Positions 53,318 through 61,988 of a stretch of DNA of 64,000 nt are shown piece after piece. The translations under genes and the position numbers were made by a program. Source of the DNA: CAYPTY01 sp964413935 (GTDB lineage: Bacteria > Bacteroidota > Rhodothermia > Balneolales > Balneolaceae). Positions within the stretch are counted from its first letter, which is position 1, and every line of letters begins with the position of its first letter. The notes under the pieces were generated by a model that saw only the letters and a program-made list of their open reading frames with translations, made no database searches and was not told the origin of the DNA. The stretch covers positions 51,512-115,511 of the forward strand of contig CAYPTY010000008.1 in the NCBI GenBank assembly GCA_964413935.1. The letters run 5' to 3'.

Positions 53318-54625
53318 TCATTTTTGGCGAAATACCATGGTGATGGGCACACCTTCAAATACAAATTTTTCTCTGATCTTATTTTCAATGAATCTGCGGT
53401 AGTTTGGTGGCAGATCATGCGGACTGTTCATAAAAAACTTGAATACAGGAGGATTTGATTTAACCTGGGTTACATATTGAATCTTAAGCTGCCGCCCTCT
53501 TTTCATCGGCAGGGGCTTTTCTTTGAGCACTTCATCGAGGAAGTCATTCAATTCAGAGGTACTGATGTTTTTCTTTCGCTCTTCCAGCACTTTGTCTGCC
53601 GTTTCAATAACCTTATGGATACGCTGACCATTAACTGCTGAAATGCTGACAACAGGAATATAGGTCATCAATGGGATTTCATGATAAATGGCATCCACGT
53701 AATCCTTGAGAGTATGGGTTTCTTTGTCTTGAACCAGATCCCATTTATTCAAAACAATAATCAGGCCTTTGTTGAATTTCTCAGCTTCCCTAAGCACTCT
53801 CTTGTCCTGATCTTCAAATCCTCTGATTGCATCCAGAATTAAAACGGCCACATCACACTCGCGAATGGCTTTGTCGGTTCTGATGGTGCTGTAAAACTCG
53901 ATATTCTCTTTTACCCGGCTACGACGCCTCAATCCTGCGGTATCTACCAGAATATATTTCCTTCCTTCATACTGCAGCAGACTGTTGATGGAATCCCTTG
54001 TGGTGCCCGCAATATCCGTCACGATACAGCGATCATCCTTTAGCAAAGCATTAACCAGACTGCTTTTACCCACGTTTGGGCGACCGATAAAGGCTATTCT
54101 GGGTATATCGGGATGGAGTTCAGGTTCAGCCTCGGGAAGTAATTCCACCACCCGATCCAGTAATTCACCTGTTCCGGACCCGCTGATACCCGAAACAGGA
54201 TAAACTTCAGGAAATCCCAGTTCGTAAAATTCATTGGCATTCAGTCTGCGTTCTTCATTATCGGCCTTATTCGCTACAATAAGCACGGGTTTATCCTGCT
54301 GCCGAAGAATGGTTGCCACAGATCGATCCAGATCAATGACTCCAGATTCAACATCCACAACAAAAAGAATAAGATCCGATTCCTGAATGGCAATCTTTAC
54401 CTGCTCCCGTATGCCGGTAACCATCACATCGGTATCATCAGGCAAGTAACCGCCGGTATCAATAACCGTGAAATCAACACCGCACCAGTCCGACTCTCCA
54501 TAGTGGCGATCACGGGTAACTCCGTAGGCATCATGGACGATGGCTCGTCTCTCTCCGATCAGTCTGTTAAAGATGGTGGATTTGCCGACATTGGGTCTGC
54601 CGACAACAGAAACTACGGGTAGCAT
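53318..54625 (-). CDS. der: ribosome biogenesis GTPase Der (EngA)
   Basis: 435 residues with two GTPase domains in tandem, GRPNVGKSTIFN near residue 8 and GRPNVGKSSLVN near 180, and a C-terminal KH-like domain. Each domain has its NKxD motif (ANKADN, LNKWDL). Needed for 50S assembly. Complete, with its own start at the head of the block. Confidence 0.98.
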   Translation of the reverse strand: MLPVVSVVGRPNVGKSTIFNRLIGERRAIVHDAYGVTRDRHYGESDWCGVDFTVIDTGGYLPDDTDVMVTGIREQVKIAIQESDLILFVVDVESGVIDLDRSVATILRQQDKPVLIVANKADNEERRLNANEFYELGFPEVYPVSGISGSGTGELLDRVVELLPEAEPELHPDIPRIAFIGRPNVGKSSLVNALLKDDRCIVTDIAGTTRDSINSLLQYEGRKYILVDTAGLRRRSRVKENIEFYSTIRTDKAIRECDVAVLILDAIRGFEDQDKRVLREAEKFNKGLIIVLNKWDLVQDKETHTLKDYVDAIYHEIPLMTYIPVVSISAVNGQRIHKVIETADKVLEERKKNISTSELNDFLDEVLKEKPLPMKRGRQLKIQYVTQVKSNPPVFKFFMNSPHDLPPNYRRFIENKIREKFVFEGVPITMVFRQK

Positions 54626-54695
54626 GGGTGTGCGTCTGTATCTGAATTTTTTGAGTCGTTAAAAATACATATAATGGCTGACAAATCAGGCTATA

Positions 54696-54959
54696 ATGTT
54701 ACAAACCTTTTATGACAACTTCGGATTCATGGGTGCTCTGGGAATATCAGGTCTCATGTTTATCCTTTTCATCTTCTGGATGGCCGGTCTTGCGGGTATT
54801 GCCTTTCCGGAAGATGGCGGAAGACTAAAACAAAACCGGGTTCAGATCATCGTAGCGGTACTGGTACCCATTTATCCTATCTTTTGGTTGTGGGCTGAAA
54901 TGTACAGGCAACATCGTTTCCTGTCCAAAAATCAGGACATACCGGGCCCCGGTAATTGA
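54696..54959 (+). CDS. small two-helix membrane protein
   Basis: 87 residues with two membrane segments (about 12-38 and 48-68) and a polar tail. I do not recognise it. The ATG is preceded by TATA (ctataatg), so the leader must be very short or the promoter lies further up. The last 28 bases overlap the end of the helicase gene on the other strand. It is the only plus-strand gene between 50.3 and 58.4 kb. Confidence 0.6.
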   Translation: MLQTFYDNFGFMGALGISGLMFILFIFWMAGLAGIAFPEDGGRLKQNRVQIIVAVLVPIYPIFWLWAEMYRQHRFLSKNQDIPGPGN

Positions 54960-56965
54960 TCTGAACCGGATTCCAGTTGATTTTGCTCAGAAGTATCTTC
55001 CTCAAGTATCCAGCTTTCCAGCTGCTTCTCATCAAAATCCTGCAGAAAGCGTGATAGTTTTGTGAAGTAATCACCGTAACTACTCTGGGCAACAATGGGA
55101 TAGCTAAAGTATACCTGTTCTTTTGCTCTGGTGGTGGCTACGTAAAGCAACCTCAATTCCTCGTCCAGTTGTTCTTCATCCTCTACTGAATAGGCTGAGG
55201 GAATGATGCCATCTAGGCACTGAATAATGAAAATGTGCTTCCATTCCAGTCCTTTTGCGGAATGTATGGTGCTCAACACAAGGGGAACTTCGTCTTTGCT
55301 GCGTTGCTCCACATCAACGATGGTTGCTTCGATCGGATTGAGGCTGAGGTCTTCGAGCAGTGACTCCAGATTCTGGTATTTTGAGGACACCCCGACAAAG
55401 GCTTCCAGGTCTTTAAGTCGCTTTGGATAATCGTCATATCGTTTCTCGCAGAATGATTTATAGTATTCCACGAGTTGCTCAATTACTTCAGGAACGGAGT
55501 AATCTCCTTTTGCAATGCGCTGAAGTAATTTAGACAGTGCATCCAGCTGTTTTTTGTAGCGGTCATTCACATGCTCGGAAGCGTTAAAAGCATAGGGTGT
55601 ACCGGATAAGCGTATCCATTCGAATAGATCCTCAGCTGTTTTCGGCCCTATTCCATCCATCAGCAACAACACGCGGTTCCAGGCCAGGGTATCCATGGGA
55701 TTAACCAGCACACGGATATGGGCAATTACATCTTTAATATGAGCAGCCTCGGTGAATTTCTGCCCGCCGTACTTCACAAAGGGGATATTCTTCCGGTTTA
55801 ATTCAATTTCGAGATCGAAGGAATCCCTTCCGTTTCGAAATAAAACAGCCATTTCATTAAGTTCCAGGCCGCTTTCCCTGAGATTCAGCACCATCTGAGT
55901 TACAAAACGAGACTGATCATTTTCTGTGGATGCTTTAACCAGTGCCGGAATCTCTCCTGCTTCCTTTTCACTGTATAGTTCTTTATCAAATTTATGGAAG
56001 GCCTGCTTAAGTAACTGATTTGCAACTCCAAGGATACGCTGGGTACTCCGGTAATTTTCTTCCAGTTTAATGACCCGGGTATGTTCAAATTGTTCCGGAA
56101 ACTGCAGAATATTGCGATGATCGGCACCCCGGAAGGAATAGATGCTCTGTGCGTCATCGCCTACTACCATCACATTGCCATGAACGGATGAAAACAGGCG
56201 GGTAAGCTCTGCCTGCAGTTTATTGGTATCCTGATATTCATCCACCATCACATGTTTGTGGCCGGAGGCAACCTTAAGCCTGATGTCTTCATTTGTTTCT
56301 AGCAGCTGCTTGGTTTTGATGAGCAGATCATCGAAGTCCATCACATGATTCCGGGCCTTGTAATCCTCATAGGCCAGTCCAAGTTCCTCAATCGCATTCG
56401 CTTCATCCACAAACTGCGGGTATTGCTCCTGCAGCACCACCCGAATGTCCAGATGTTTGTTCTTGACCGTGCTGATGATGGATCTCAGGGTTTGCTTGTT
56501 TGGAAACCGTTTCTTGTCTTTATCCAGCTTCATCTGCGATCGCACCAGCTGAATCACATCCATGGCATCGGAGGCGTCAATGATGGTGAAGGTATTGGGA
56601 TAGCCAATGGCATCTGCATAACGGTGCAGCAGCTGACTGCAATAGAAATGAAAAGTCCCTCCTTTTACCTGCCGACATCGTTCATCCAGAATGTTAGTAG
56701 CCCTGTTCAGCATTTCCTGGGCCGCCCGTCGTGTAAAGGTCAGCAGCAGGATTTCGGATGGTTTCACTCCGGATTCCACCAGCCGGGCAAGGCGATGAAT
56801 CAGGGTCCTTGTTTTACCGGTTCCTGCGCCTGCAACCACCAGTGCCGGGCCCTTTTCATGAAATACGGCCTCCAGCTGCTGTTTATTCAACAGGTCGGCG
56901 TATTGAATACTGTAATCTTCGGGGCGTAACCGGGGTTTTTCCTGTTTGAGGACGAACTTTTTCAT
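54932..56965 (-). CDS. UvrD/PcrA-like superfamily 1 DNA helicase
   Basis: 677 residues. Walker A AGAGTGKT, Walker B VDEYQDTN, GDDAQSIYSFRGAD, ENYRSTQRIL and STIHSAKGLEW (motif V) in order. 3'-5' helicase for excision repair or replication-fork clearance; whether UvrD, PcrA or Rep cannot be told. The upstream region has ATATGT direct repeats similar to those before the Y-family polymerase. Confidence 0.95.
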   Translation of the reverse strand: MKKFVLKQEKPRLRPEDYSIQYADLLNKQQLEAVFHEKGPALVVAGAGTGKTRTLIHRLARLVESGVKPSEILLLTFTRRAAQEMLNRATNILDERCRQVKGGTFHFYCSQLLHRYADAIGYPNTFTIIDASDAMDVIQLVRSQMKLDKDKKRFPNKQTLRSIISTVKNKHLDIRVVLQEQYPQFVDEANAIEELGLAYEDYKARNHVMDFDDLLIKTKQLLETNEDIRLKVASGHKHVMVDEYQDTNKLQAELTRLFSSVHGNVMVVGDDAQSIYSFRGADHRNILQFPEQFEHTRVIKLEENYRSTQRILGVANQLLKQAFHKFDKELYSEKEAGEIPALVKASTENDQSRFVTQMVLNLRESGLELNEMAVLFRNGRDSFDLEIELNRKNIPFVKYGGQKFTEAAHIKDVIAHIRVLVNPMDTLAWNRVLLLMDGIGPKTAEDLFEWIRLSGTPYAFNASEHVNDRYKKQLDALSKLLQRIAKGDYSVPEVIEQLVEYYKSFCEKRYDDYPKRLKDLEAFVGVSSKYQNLESLLEDLSLNPIEATIVDVEQRSKDEVPLVLSTIHSAKGLEWKHIFIIQCLDGIIPSAYSVEDEEQLDEELRLLYVATTRAKEQVYFSYPIVAQSSYGDYFTKLSRFLQDFDEKQLESWILEEDTSEQNQLESGSDQLPGPGMS

Positions 56966-56988
56966 GCCTGATTATACGTAATGTGGCT

Positions 56989-57008
56989 CATATGTAAAAG
57001 ATATGTGT
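56989..57008 (-). promoter_or_regulatory. candidate operator upstream of helicase gene
   Basis: TATGT at 56991 and TATGTGT at 57002, start-to-start 11 bases, 26-43 bases before the helicase start. The same half-site and spacing appear at 58402-58422. Confidence 0.35.
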
Positions 57009-57048
57009 TTGATAACATGCCTATTCGTCGATAATCGACATCACAGGC

Positions 57049-58293
57049 CTAGAAAATCTTTCGTTCCAGAAAGTGAGTATGTCCTTTTACCCGATCGTGC
57101 AGGATGCCTTTGTGCACGGTTCCCGCTCCCATGGTATTGTTGATGGTATCCATCGCCAGCATCAGCTTGCGCCGGCGCAAATCCTCCTCGAAAAAAAGTT
57201 CATACTGATTGTCGATGGTCATTTCCCGGGTGTACACCCTCACTGCGCGGATCGAAAGTTTATTCTGCAGGGAGTGGCGGATTACGCTGTTCGCGGCAGG
57301 TAAAGCAGCTTCCAGCACATAGTCATCGAGGTTGGTATGTCCTTCCGTGGTTACTTTGAACCAGAATCCCGGATGCTTAAGTGCTTGTGGCACAATGCCT
57401 ATGGTGAATGCTTTTGACTTCCTTTGGTATGCCCGCATCCGGTAACAGACCGAAATCACGCCTTTCGCCACCTCCGCGCGTATCTCCTGGGGATCCCAGG
57501 TCTGATCCGGAAAGGTATGCCCGTAACCTACTTCCCGGGGTACATGGTTGCGGTTATCCTGCACCAGCCCTTTATCCTGTCCGGTCACCGCCGTCCAGAG
57601 CATACGTCCCATGTACTCGCCAAAGGCTTTTTCAAAGGGTTTGGGTCCGCGGTTTACAGCGTCCTCAATGGTGTAGAGTCCGCGGCTGGTCAGGCGCGCA
57701 TATCGCCTCCCTCCGATCCCGATCACTTCATTGATGGGTAAGGGCCAGATGCGCTCCGCGGCGTCCTCCTCGGTCAAAATAAGGGTCATTCCGTCCGGTT
57801 TCTGCATGTCGGAGGCCAGCTTTGCATACACTTTGCTGTAGGAAACCCCGATGGAGCATTTTAGGCGCACTTTCCTCCAGATGGCGCGCTTCAGTCGTTT
57901 GCAGTAATCTGCGATTTCTTCTTCGGTGCATTCCAGCATGTGCGTGATGTCGAGGAAGTATTCGTCCAGGGAATAGGGTTCCACATCGGGGGCGAACTGC
58001 TGTAGTACCGCATCCAGGTCACGGGAGATGAGTTTGTACTTCTGGTAGTTCACCTGAAAGAAGATAATCTCCGGGCAAAGCTGATCGGCTTCGAAGGCGC
58101 TCATGCCGGTTTTCACCCCGAAAGCCCGTGCTTCATAACTGGAGGTGGCTACAATGCCCCGCGTAGTGCCGTCCGGTTTGCGGTATCCGCCAATGGCTAC
58201 CGGATAGCCAAAGAGATCGTGGTCGTACTGCTCCACCTGCGCATAAAAACAGTTCATATCCAGGTGTAGGTACAGCCGGGGCTTGAGGCTCAT
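57049..58293 (-). CDS. Y-family DNA polymerase (DinB/Pol IV-like)
   Basis: Translesion polymerase. 414 residues from ATG 58293, chosen because GGGGGAG precedes it by nine bases and the polymerase fold begins within eight residues, as in Pol IV. An in-frame ATG at 58383 would add 30 residues. LHLDMNCFYAQVEQY holds the first metal Asp and a Tyr at the steric-gate position; YSLDEYFLDI has the Asp-Glu pair. The sequence differs from classical Pol IV (DMDCFF), so this is a divergent group. GC content is visibly higher than in neighbours (35 of 60 from 57541; 24 of 60 from 51541). Confidence 0.9.
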   Translation of the reverse strand: MSLKPRLYLHLDMNCFYAQVEQYDHDLFGYPVAIGGYRKPDGTTRGIVATSSYEARAFGVKTGMSAFEADQLCPEIIFFQVNYQKYKLISRDLDAVLQQFAPDVEPYSLDEYFLDITHMLECTEEEIADYCKRLKRAIWRKVRLKCSIGVSYSKVYAKLASDMQKPDGMTLILTEEDAAERIWPLPINEVIGIGGRRYARLTSRGLYTIEDAVNRGPKPFEKAFGEYMGRMLWTAVTGQDKGLVQDNRNHVPREVGYGHTFPDQTWDPQEIRAEVAKGVISVCYRMRAYQRKSKAFTIGIVPQALKHPGFWFKVTTEGHTNLDDYVLEAALPAANSVIRHSLQNKLSIRAVRVYTREMTIDNQYELFFEEDLRRRKLMLAMDTINNTMGAGTVHKGILHDRVKGHTHFLERKIF

Positions 58294-58384
58294 GTGCTGC
58301 TGCTCCCCCACCAGATGCGAGTACAAGGTGATACGGTGAATGTCCTGTTCGGGGTCGTATCGTCCGGGAGAAAAAGGATCCATA

Positions 58385-58430
58385 ATCGAATTGCATATAG
58401 TTATATGTGTAATATATGTGTATATTCGAT
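58385..58430. promoter_or_regulatory. AT-rich operator-like region between Y-polymerase and 97-aa gene
   Basis: Contains ATCGAAT (58385) and ATTCGAT (58424) as inverted arms, a perfect palindrome CATATAGTTATATG (58394-58407), and a 10-bp direct repeat TATATGTGTA at 58402 and 58413 (one helical turn apart). It is upstream of both divergent genes. Confidence 0.5.
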
Positions 58431-58466
58431 CAAAACTCAATATAAATCTCCGAAACGAAGGAAAAC

Positions 58467-58760
58467 ATGCAATACGATGCACTCGACGAACGGGTGAATG
58501 TGATTATACTGGATGCGTCGGTGCCTGTGGGCAAAACACAGCCGGGACGGTTTATCTTCCGCATCCAGCGCAAAAACGGCGATGTGATGCAGATCGCTGA
58601 AATCAAGAGAAAGGTAGTGAACCGCAAGGGCGACCAGTTCCAGACCCAGTATTCCATCCGCACGGCCGACAAGCGCTATTTTGTACTGATCCACTACCTG
58701 AATGTGCACAAGAATAATGTGAGCCAGGAATGGCGGCTGAAATATGAGCTGGCGGATTGA
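58467..58760 (+). CDS. 97-residue protein of unknown function
   Basis: Small soluble protein of alternating strands, with basic segments (RIQRKNGD, IKRKVVNRKGD). A clear ribosome site (AAGGA, spaced five bases from the ATG) supports it. The opposite strand also has open frames here, but without ribosome sites. It diverges from the Y-family polymerase across a shared operator-like region and shares its higher GC, so it may be damage-induced or belong to the same transferred piece. I do not recognise a family. Confidence 0.6.
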   Translation: MQYDALDERVNVIILDASVPVGKTQPGRFIFRIQRKNGDVMQIAEIKRKVVNRKGDQFQTQYSIRTADKRYFVLIHYLNVHKNNVSQEWRLKYELAD

Positions 58761-58772
58761 TAGCCAGAAGCA

Positions 58773-59189
58773 TTATCCCCGGAAAAACTTGCGCTTTAGG
58801 AAGCCTTTTGCCCTGATTCCAAAGCTGAGCAGCAGCAAAAGCAGACACCATCCGATTGTACCAGTCGTGATCAGATCAAAGACGATTGAATCCTGCGCGT
58901 CATTCACAAAATTGAGCCGGGTATTGCCCGAAAGCAGCATACCCAGCGGATACCAGGACAGGGCCAGGATAATGGAAATTGCATTCAGCCGATGCAGCCA
59001 GTGAACCGTCCAGCTGAGAATACGGCCCAGAAGTGCGCAAGACAGCAATCCGGCAACCACCAGCAGATTACCATTGGGTATGGTGGGGATTATTTCTTCA
59101 TCAAGAAAGGAAGCACCTGTCAGAAATGAGGTCACGCAAAATAAAATGATAAAGCTGAGGATGTACGCCGCGCGATCAGAATCACTCAT
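58773..59189 (-). CDS. four-helix membrane protein, unknown function
   Basis: 138 residues with four hydrophobic segments and a basic C-terminus (KGFLKRKFFRG). No family recognised. Its ATG overlaps the SRAP gene stop by four bases (ATGA), so it is translated with that gene. Confidence 0.65.
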   Translation of the reverse strand: MSDSDRAAYILSFIILFCVTSFLTGASFLDEEIIPTIPNGNLLVVAGLLSCALLGRILSWTVHWLHRLNAISIILALSWYPLGMLLSGNTRLNFVNDAQDSIVFDLITTGTIGWCLLLLLLSFGIRAKGFLKRKFFRG

Positions 59190-59857
59190 ACAGCCTGAAT
59201 CAGTTCAGGATTGTCGTTTCGCACATTCCCCACGGCCCGGCTCACCTCATGAAAAGCCAGGGCATCATCCGGATAGGGACGAATCAACTCCTGAACCTGA
59301 GAGGCATCTCTGAACTGCGGATCCAGCCAGTCCTCAAACTCGGTTGGATGCAGAATAGCGGGCATGCGATTGTGCAGATCTTTCATCATGGCATTAGGGG
59401 CAGTTGTGATGATGGAATAGGTTTTGATGGCTCGGTCTTCCCAGGGACTGATATTCGAATAAATTCCGGCCAGTCCAAGCATAGGATCCGAGGCAGAATG
59501 AATGTAATAAGGTGTCTTCTTCCCTTTTGGGCCCTTCCATTCATAGAAACCGCTGATAGGAATGATGCAGCGCTGGGTCGAAACGGCTTTATGCCACATG
59601 GGCTTTTCAGGAATTTTATCGTCTCTTGTGTTAATGATGGAAAAAGGCCGTTCACCGGATTTAGGCGGCCAGCCGATAAATCCCCAGTACATGGCCTCAA
59701 GTACAGCCTCTTCCTCTTCACTGCGGTAGGCAACCGGTAAATTCTGCGAGGGCGCAGCATTATAGGTAGGATGAAACTGCCCGTAGGCATCCGCTTTGGC
59801 ATTCAGGAAAGCTTCAATTTTGTCCAGTCCCTGTTGTAAGGTGTATCTTCCGCACAT
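59186..59857 (-). CDS. SOS response-associated peptidase (SRAP, YedK/HMCES type)
   Basis: Forms a covalent link with abasic sites in single-stranded DNA through Cys2. 223 residues. Starts MCGRYTLQ, with the catalytic Cys after the initiator Met; NAAPSQNLPV, ISGFYEWKG (active-site Glu) and HNRMPAIL (His) follow. Complete. Its promoter region carries an ATATG/CATAT dyad. Confidence 0.96.
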   Translation of the reverse strand: MCGRYTLQQGLDKIEAFLNAKADAYGQFHPTYNAAPSQNLPVAYRSEEEEAVLEAMYWGFIGWPPKSGERPFSIINTRDDKIPEKPMWHKAVSTQRCIIPISGFYEWKGPKGKKTPYYIHSASDPMLGLAGIYSNISPWEDRAIKTYSIITTAPNAMMKDLHNRMPAILHPTEFEDWLDPQFRDASQVQELIRPYPDDALAFHEVSRAVGNVRNDNPELIQAV

Positions 59858-59865
59858 ACCTCAGT

Positions 59866-59883
59866 ATATGAAATTGTACATAT
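59866..59883 (-). promoter_or_regulatory. candidate operator upstream of SRAP gene
   Basis: Dyad ATATG, eight bases, CATAT, 9-26 bases before the SRAP start. Resembles the half-sites near the helicase and Y-polymerase genes. Confidence 0.35.
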
Positions 59884-59968
59884 TTCGACAGATTGAATTA
59901 GCCTTTCCATTTAAGTAAGCAGTCGGATATATTTGGCACTCGAACACGGCCAAAGGGCTGCATCAATT

Positions 59969-60619
59969 ATGATCAACGAACCCTCATTCATACCAAGCGA
60001 CTGCGGATCCATCGAAGTAATCTGCGGTGGAATGTTCAGCGGAAAGACTGAAGAGCTGATACGACGCGCCAAACGGGCACACATCGCCGGACAAAGCGTG
60101 GTTGTGGTTAAACCTGCAATCGACAAACGCTACAGTGCAGATGAAGTGGTATCCCACAATGAAACCGCATTACCCTCCATTCTGGTCGATACAGCCGATC
60201 AGATTATACTGCTTACTGCAGATGCCCGGGTGGTTTGTATTGATGAAGCTCAGTTTTTTGACAAACGCGTGGTTGATGTAGCTAATCAGCTCGCTAATGA
60301 AGGTAAACGGGTTATTTGTGCCGGACTGGATATGGACTTTGAAGGCCGCCCATTTGGCCCTATGCCCTATTTGCTGGCCACTGCTGAGTATGTAACAAAG
60401 CTCCATGCCATTTGTGCGGAAAGTGGCACGATGGCTCATTACTCTCAGCGAATCATTGACAATCCCGATCAGGTGGTTATTGGTGAAAGTGATGCTTATG
60501 AACCCAGGGCAAGACATTGTTTCCGGCCACCGGTAGACCGTCGTCGTGGCCGTCGCATTCCGCCTTTCAAAAAACCTGTTGAAGCGGCGGAAGCTAACCT
60601 CAAGCAGGAAGAAACTTAA
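59969..60619 (+). CDS. tdk: thymidine kinase
   Basis: Phosphorylates thymidine in salvage. 216 residues from ATG 59969 (an upstream TTG frame is less likely). P-loop CGGMFSGKTEEL, DEAQFFD with catalytic Glu, GLDMDFEGRPFGP lasso region. The zinc site looks incomplete: HAICAESG has Ser where CxxC is usual and PRARHC has Ala for the first Cys of the second pair. The TAA overlaps the next ATG, coupling it to a nucleoside transporter. Confidence 0.95.
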   Translation: MINEPSFIPSDCGSIEVICGGMFSGKTEELIRRAKRAHIAGQSVVVVKPAIDKRYSADEVVSHNETALPSILVDTADQIILLTADARVVCIDEAQFFDKRVVDVANQLANEGKRVICAGLDMDFEGRPFGPMPYLLATAEYVTKLHAICAESGTMAHYSQRIIDNPDQVVIGESDAYEPRARHCFRPPVDRRRGRRIPPFKKPVEAAEANLKQEET

Positions 60620-61947
60620 TGGATATCATCAGGGGTATCGCCGGGATGCTGGTGCTGGTAGCGCTGGCTTTCGCACTCAGCAATAACAAACGAAAGGTTA
60701 ACTGGAAGCTGGTGGGGATAGGATTACTCACTCAGTTTATACTGGCTGTGTTTATTCTGAAATCAGATGCACTGGGTGATTTCTTCCCGCCTCTGGCCTG
60801 GCCAAAACTGGCTTTTGAAGGGGTTGCCTCCTTTTTTGTAACGGTTCTAAACTTCACAACAGAAGGTGCTGCCTTCATTTTTGGTCCTTTAGGTAAAGGT
60901 CCGGGTTATGAAGACAGCCTTGGCGTGTTTTTCGCCTTTCAGGTACTTCCCACTATCATCTTCTTTGCATCACTCACATCCATCCTGTATCACTACGGCA
61001 TCCTTCAATTTGTGGTAAAGTGGATATCCAAAGGCATTCAAAAGCTTTTGGGAACATCCGGAGCTGAGACCCTTTCTGTGGTATCCAATATTTTTGTAGG
61101 TCAGACCGAAGCCCCTCTGGTAGTGAAACCCTTTATCGATAAAATGACCCGCTCGGAACTACTCACAGTAATGATCGGGGGAATGGCAACCATAGCTGGC
61201 GGAGTGCTTGCTGCCTATGTAGCCATGCTGGGAGTTCCTTTTGCTGAAGCGAATGGGATGGAAATCATAGCTGCACAGCAGATTTTTGCGGAGAGATTAC
61301 TGGGGGCAAGTATAATGGCCGCTCCTGCCGCACTCGTTATCTCCAAGATCCTGTATCCGGAAGTGGATACACCTGAAACCCTGGGCACATCTCAGATTGA
61401 TGTGGAAAAGCCCGACGCCAATGGCATTGATGCCGCTGCTTCGGGTGCAGCCACCGGATTAAAGCTAGCCTTAAACGTAGGTGCTATGTTATTGGCTTTC
61501 ATTGCATTGATTGCAATGTTCAATTGGATTCTCAGCAGCATTGGAGGGTTTGTTGGCCTGAATAACCTGATCGGTGAGGAGCTAACCATTGAATTCATTC
61601 TGGGTTGGCTTTTCGCTCCACTAGCCTGGATTATCGGTGTTCCATGGTCTGATGCCGTAAGTATGGGATCCATGCTGGGTACTAAAATTGTGTTAAATGA
61701 GTTTGTAGCCTATCTGCAGCTGGCAGAATTTGTGGGTGATGGCAGCATCACACCAAAAACTATAGCAATTGCTACGTTTGCTTTATGTGGATTTGCTAAC
61801 TTCAGCTCCATTGCTATTCAGATCGGGGGAATAGGCGGAATTGCCCCCTCCCGTAAATCTGAACTGGCTAAATTCGGCCTGAAAGCAGTGCTCGGTGGCA
61901 CACTCGCCAACCTCATGACAGCAACGCTGGCCGGAATGCTTTTTTAA
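60619..61947 (+). CDS. CNT-family nucleoside transporter (NupC-like)
   Basis: 442 residues, about ten membrane helices. Concentrative nucleoside symporter: family segments VVSNIFVGQTEAPLVVKP, GGMATIAGGVLAAYV and GFANFSSIAIQIGGIG are plain. Coupled to tdk (TAATG), so uptake and phosphorylation of thymidine work together. Na+ or H+ coupling not determined. Confidence 0.96.
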   Translation: MDIIRGIAGMLVLVALAFALSNNKRKVNWKLVGIGLLTQFILAVFILKSDALGDFFPPLAWPKLAFEGVASFFVTVLNFTTEGAAFIFGPLGKGPGYEDSLGVFFAFQVLPTIIFFASLTSILYHYGILQFVVKWISKGIQKLLGTSGAETLSVVSNIFVGQTEAPLVVKPFIDKMTRSELLTVMIGGMATIAGGVLAAYVAMLGVPFAEANGMEIIAAQQIFAERLLGASIMAAPAALVISKILYPEVDTPETLGTSQIDVEKPDANGIDAAASGAATGLKLALNVGAMLLAFIALIAMFNWILSSIGGFVGLNNLIGEELTIEFILGWLFAPLAWIIGVPWSDAVSMGSMLGTKIVLNEFVAYLQLAEFVGDGSITPKTIAIATFALCGFANFSSIAIQIGGIGGIAPSRKSELAKFGLKAVLGGTLANLMTATLAGMLF

Positions 61948-61988
61948 TTACACTTAACATCATCACTTTAACTATTCAATCTTTGAGA

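Noticed and set aside
56345..56929. 194-codon plus-strand frame opposite the helicase
   Set aside because: Antisense to the helicase Walker A region, with no homology I can see.
57027..57039. Palindrome GTCGAT-A-ATCGAC between the helicase and Y-polymerase genes
   Set aside because: Perfect but short; it lies after the polymerase gene without a T-run and has no second copy, so no function can be supported.
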